From: Deltaproteobacteria bacterium
Lineage (GTDB): Bacteria; Desulfobacterota; Desulfobaccia; Desulfobaccales; Desulfobaccaceae
Length of the DNA: 7,114 bases
Assembly: GCA_016874895.1 (NCBI GenBank)
Contig: VGSX01000185.1
Span: 1-7,114, forward strand
Reading direction: 5' to 3'
The notes under the pieces were generated by a model that did not search any database, was not told the DNA's origin, and saw only the letters and a list, made by a program, of their open reading frames with translations. This document shows, piece by piece, positions 5,175-7,114 of this stretch (position 1 is the first letter of the stretch; each line of letters begins with the position of its first letter). The position numbers were made by a program, and so were the translations under genes.

Positions 5175-5203
5175 TTCATATCTAAAAATGCCACACCTGT
5201 CAA
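5175..5203 (-). promoter_or_regulatory. trp operon promoter (sigma70-like)
   Basis: On the minus strand a perfect -35 box TTGACA (5203-5198) is followed by a 17-bp spacer and a -10 box TATGAA (5180-5175). Counting 7 nt from the -10 box places the transcription start at about 5168, the first base of the trpL ATG. I see no convincing trp-repressor-type operator. A near-palindrome TGGTAATTGCCA (5241-5252) lies about 38 bp upstream of the -35 box, but its role is unknown. Confidence 0.8.
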
Positions 5204-5296
5204 CAGAATTTCTCGGGCTGCCCTCCGATGGGACATTTTTTGGTAATTGCCATTAGTTGGCGGTTAGCCGCGAACCATGAAAATAACTCAATAGTT

Positions 5297-5481
5297 GCCC
5301 TCACCCTAACCCTCAATGTTGTTGAATTAAGCAGGGAGCTTTCTTTTTGTCATTCTGAGCGAAGCGAAGAATCTAAATCATCATGACAGGTTAGATCCTT
5401 CGCCGCCGGGGGCGGCTCAGGATGACAAAAGGGGTGGAACTCCCTAATTCAAAAGCATTGAAGGTTAGGGTGAGGGGGTGC
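5297..5481. repeat. Nested 185-bp imperfect palindrome (MITE-like)
   Basis: The outer arms CCCTCACCCTAACC (starting 5298) and GGTTAGGGTGAGGG (5463-5476) are inverted, continued by CAATG/CATTG and GAATTA/TAATTC. The inner arms TTTTGTCATTCTGAGC (5345-5360) and GCTCAGGATGACAAAA (5415-5430) are also inverted, followed by matching GAAGAATCT/AGATCCTTC segments. The right side has an extra small GCCGCC/GGCGGC hairpin at the inner arm. It looks like one repeat inserted into the centre of another. It occupies the gap between the kinase and the trp promoter; no gene is seen from 5204 to 5571. Confidence 0.7.
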
Positions 5482-5571
5482 ATTAGCTGAGGGGATTTTA
5501 ATCATCGGGGATGGTCCCAATCGGCCATGATCGTTTATCTCAGGAGCACACGCTTTCTATCCCGTGCAGAC

Positions 5572-5837
5572 AGGACTTTTCCCGACAGTTTCTCATGGGC
5601 CGGGGGGCCACCCGTAAGGCATGAAAAGGTTGTTAGAAGGCGGGATGCGCTTCGCTTTCCCGCCCTACATGGTGAACTTTTCAGGACAGTTTCTCATGGG
5701 CCGGGGGGCCCACCTGTAAGGCATGAAAAGGTTGTTAGAAGGCGGGATGCGCTTCGCTTTCCCGCCCTACATGGTGAGCTTTTCAGTTAGAAGGCGGGAT
5801 GCGCTTCGCTTTCCCGCCCTACATGGTGAACTTTTCA
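5572..5837. repeat. 102-bp tandem repeat array, two full copies and one partial
   Basis: Copy 1 runs about 5584-5684 and copy 2 about 5685-5786; a third partial copy, 5786-5837, keeps only the last 52 bp. Each unit has GACAGTTTCTCATGGGCC, a G-run, GTAAGGCATGAAAAGG, then a hairpin core GGCGGGATGCGC/TTTCCCGCC and ends CTACATGGTGAACTTTTC. The core can fold as a GGCGGGA/TCCCGCC stem with an inner GCG/CGC stem. The array begins 8 bp after the kinase stop codon when read on the minus strand, so its hairpins may limit read-through toward the trp promoter. Confidence 0.8.
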
Positions 5838-5845
5838 TAACAGAA

Positions 5846-7114
5846 TTAACCTGATTTTTGATCCAGGGCCTCTCTGACCTTGACGGCCAGTTCCTTTATG
5901 GAGAAAGGCTTTGGGATAAAATTCACTCCCTCCTCCAGGACGCCCCGGTGGGCGATGACGTTGGCCGTGTACCCGGAGATGAACAGAATTTTGATATTCG
6001 GGTACAGGGTATGGAGTTCATCGGCCAGATCGCGGCCGTTCATTTCGGGCATGACCACGTCGGTGATGAGCAGGTTAATGCCGTCGGCGTTTTCCCGGGC
6101 CAGCCGCAGGGCTTCCCGGGGAGTCCCGGCGGCCAGGACCCGGTAGCCGAGTTTTTCCAGCATGGTCTGGCCCATCTGCATAATGGTGGGTTCGTCCTCC
6201 ACCAGGAGAACCGTCTCTCCCCGGCTAGGGGGAATTTCCATCCCGTTGACGGTGTCTTTCTCTTCGGCTTTACCCTCGTAGCGCGGCAGGAAAATCTTGA
6301 AAGTCGTGCCGCTCCCCGGTTCGCTGTAGACCTTAATAAACCCCTCATTCTGCTTGACTATGCCGTATACCGTGGCCAGCCCCAGGCCGGTGCCCTGGCC
6401 CACTCCTTTGGTGGTGAAGAAGGGTTCGAAAATATTATCCAGAGTATCCGGCTCCATGCCCCTGCCGTCGTCGCTGACGGCCAGCAGGACATAATCGCCG
6501 GGAATGAAGCCGGGGGCATCAGCGCAAAAGGCCTGGTCAAAGGTGATATTGTTCGTCTCGATGGTGATCTTGCCCACCCCGGAAATGGCATCCCGGGCAT
6601 TGACACAGAGATTGGCCAGGACCTGGTCAAGCTGGGCCGGGTCCATCTTTACCGGCCACAAACCCGCCTTGGGCAGCCAGGCCAGGTCGATGTCCTCGCC
6701 GATCAGCCGCCGGAGCATCTGGAGCATGCCATCCACGGTTTCGTTGAGGTCCAGGACCTTGGGGGCAATGGTCTGGCGGCGGGCAAAAGCCAGGAGCTGC
6801 CGTATGAGTTCCGCAGAGCGCTTGGCCGCCTTTAATATCTCCTCCAGGTCAGTGTGCAAGGGGTGATCCGGTTCTATGCTCATAAGAGCCATCTCCGTCC
6901 GGCCGATGATGACTCCCAGCATATTGTTGAAATCATGGGCCACGCCTCCGGCCAGCCGCCCCACCGCTTCAATTTTCTGGGCCTGGACGAGTTGATCTTC
7001 CAGTAATTTTCTCTCCCGTTCAGATTCCTGGCGGGCTTCCTCCATTTTCAGAACGCTCAGGGCATAGGCCAAATCTTCGGCCATTTCCGCGAAGAGGCTG
7101 AGCTCTTCGGCGTC
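5846..7114 (-). CDS. Hybrid sensor histidine kinase, HisKA-HATPase-REC (N-terminus beyond right edge)
   Basis: The frame is open to the right edge. An ATG at 7084 is internal, because the codons before it (DAEELSLFAE) join MAEDLAYAL into what looks like the end of a GAF-type sensor domain. Numbering from that Met: a short coiled coil (14-38); the dimerisation box with phospho-accepting His50 in GGVAHDFNN; the ATPase N-box NLCVNARDAI (Asn162); G1 DDGRGM (205-210); FEPFFTTK (219-226); G2 GTGLGL (231-236); G3 GSGTTF (257-262). A C-terminal receiver domain follows, with Glu296/Asp297, phospho-accepting Asp342 (TDVVMPEMNG), Ser370 and Lys392. All catalytic residues are present. The HDFNN-type H-box with a fused receiver is common in PAS/GAF hybrid kinases. 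No DNA-binding output domain or partner gene is in view, and the signal is unknown. Confidence 0.93.
   Translation of the reverse strand, partial: DAEELSLFAEMAEDLAYALSVLKMEEARQESERERKLLEDQLVQAQKIEAVGRLAGGVAHDFNNMLGVIIGRTEMALMSIEPDHPLHTDLEEILKAAKRSAELIRQLLAFARRQTIAPKVLDLNETVDGMLQMLRRLIGEDIDLAWLPKAGLWPVKMDPAQLDQVLANLCVNARDAISGVGKITIETNNITFDQAFCADAPGFIPGDYVLLAVSDDGRGMEPDTLDNIFEPFFTTKGVGQGTGLGLATVYGIVKQNEGFIKVYSEPGSGTTFKIFLPRYEGKAEEKDTVNGMEIPPSRGETVLLVEDEPTIMQMGQTMLEKLGYRVLAAGTPREALRLARENADGINLLITDVVMPEMNGRDLADELHTLYPNIKILFISGYTANVIAHRGVLEEGVNFIPKPFSIKELAVKVREALDQKSG

Noticed and set aside
5241..5252. TGGTAATTGCCA as a repressor operator for trp
   Set aside because: It is a single 12-bp near-palindrome well upstream of the -35 box, with no resemblance I can claim to a known TrpR operator and no second copy.
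4558..5256. Plus-strand open frame across trpE start and leader
   Set aside because: It is antisense to trpE and the attenuator and shows no recognisable protein pattern; the promoter and leader signals on the minus strand explain the region.
5527..5790. Open frame through the tandem repeats encoding a repeated peptide
   Set aside because: The repetition is a consequence of the 102-bp DNA array; the units carry hairpins typical of non-coding repeats, and the frame ends within the partial third copy.
5572..5837. CRISPR array
   Set aside because: The repeats are contiguous 102-bp units with no unique spacers, and the partial third copy breaks the period.
5858..6835. Plus-strand open frame of 325 codons
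   Set aside because: It is the antisense shadow of the hybrid kinase, which has all its catalytic motifs on the minus strand.

Overview
All confidently identified protein genes in this window lie on the minus strand. From the right edge leftwards they are: the C-terminal part of a hybrid sensor histidine kinase; a tryptophan operon front end (promoter, leader peptide trpL, attenuator, trpE, trpG); two subunits of a 2-oxoacid:ferredoxin oxidoreductase (korD, korA); a small uncharacterised ORF; and the first 34 codons of L-aspartate oxidase (nadB), cut by the left edge. The only plus-strand gene trace is a decayed IS4-type transposase. GC-rich coding DNA, a ferredoxin-dependent oxoacid oxidoreductase, a GAF-like/HisKA/HATPase/REC kinase and gene-poor gaps full of small dyad repeats suggest a strict anaerobe of the Desulfobacterota (former Deltaproteobacteria) type. 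That placement is inference; no marker gene fixes it.

The most informative stretch is 4972-5203. On the minus strand a textbook sigma70-like promoter (TTGACA, 17 bp, TATGAA) is followed almost at once by a 16-residue ORF, MLTQKQHWCWWPFSAS, with three Trp codons in four positions. Behind it come two hairpins whose facing arms are complementary to each other. This is a ribosome-mediated Trp attenuator in front of trpE. It has two oddities: the leader peptide may be translated from a leaderless transcript, and the loop of the first hairpin is complementary to the leader's stop-codon region.

trpE and trpG (anthranilate synthase components I and II) are separated by 210 bp holding a foldback repeat, and no other trp gene follows. 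korD and korA come next and could be reached by read-through. The beta (TPP-binding) and gamma subunit genes expected after korA are absent; the space holds repeats and the transposase remnant, so the oxidoreductase must be completed from elsewhere or is defunct.

The gaps are unusually structured. Three sequence families (five arrays) of degenerate tandem repeats all have a 7-bp period: 114-169, 539-566 facing 646-673, and 1025-1052 with 3465-3492. There are also CCCCC/GGGGG foldback elements downstream of korA and trpE, a small GC hairpin repeat between trpG and korD, a nested 185-bp palindrome (5297-5481) and a 102-bp tandem array (5572-5837) directly after the kinase stop codon.
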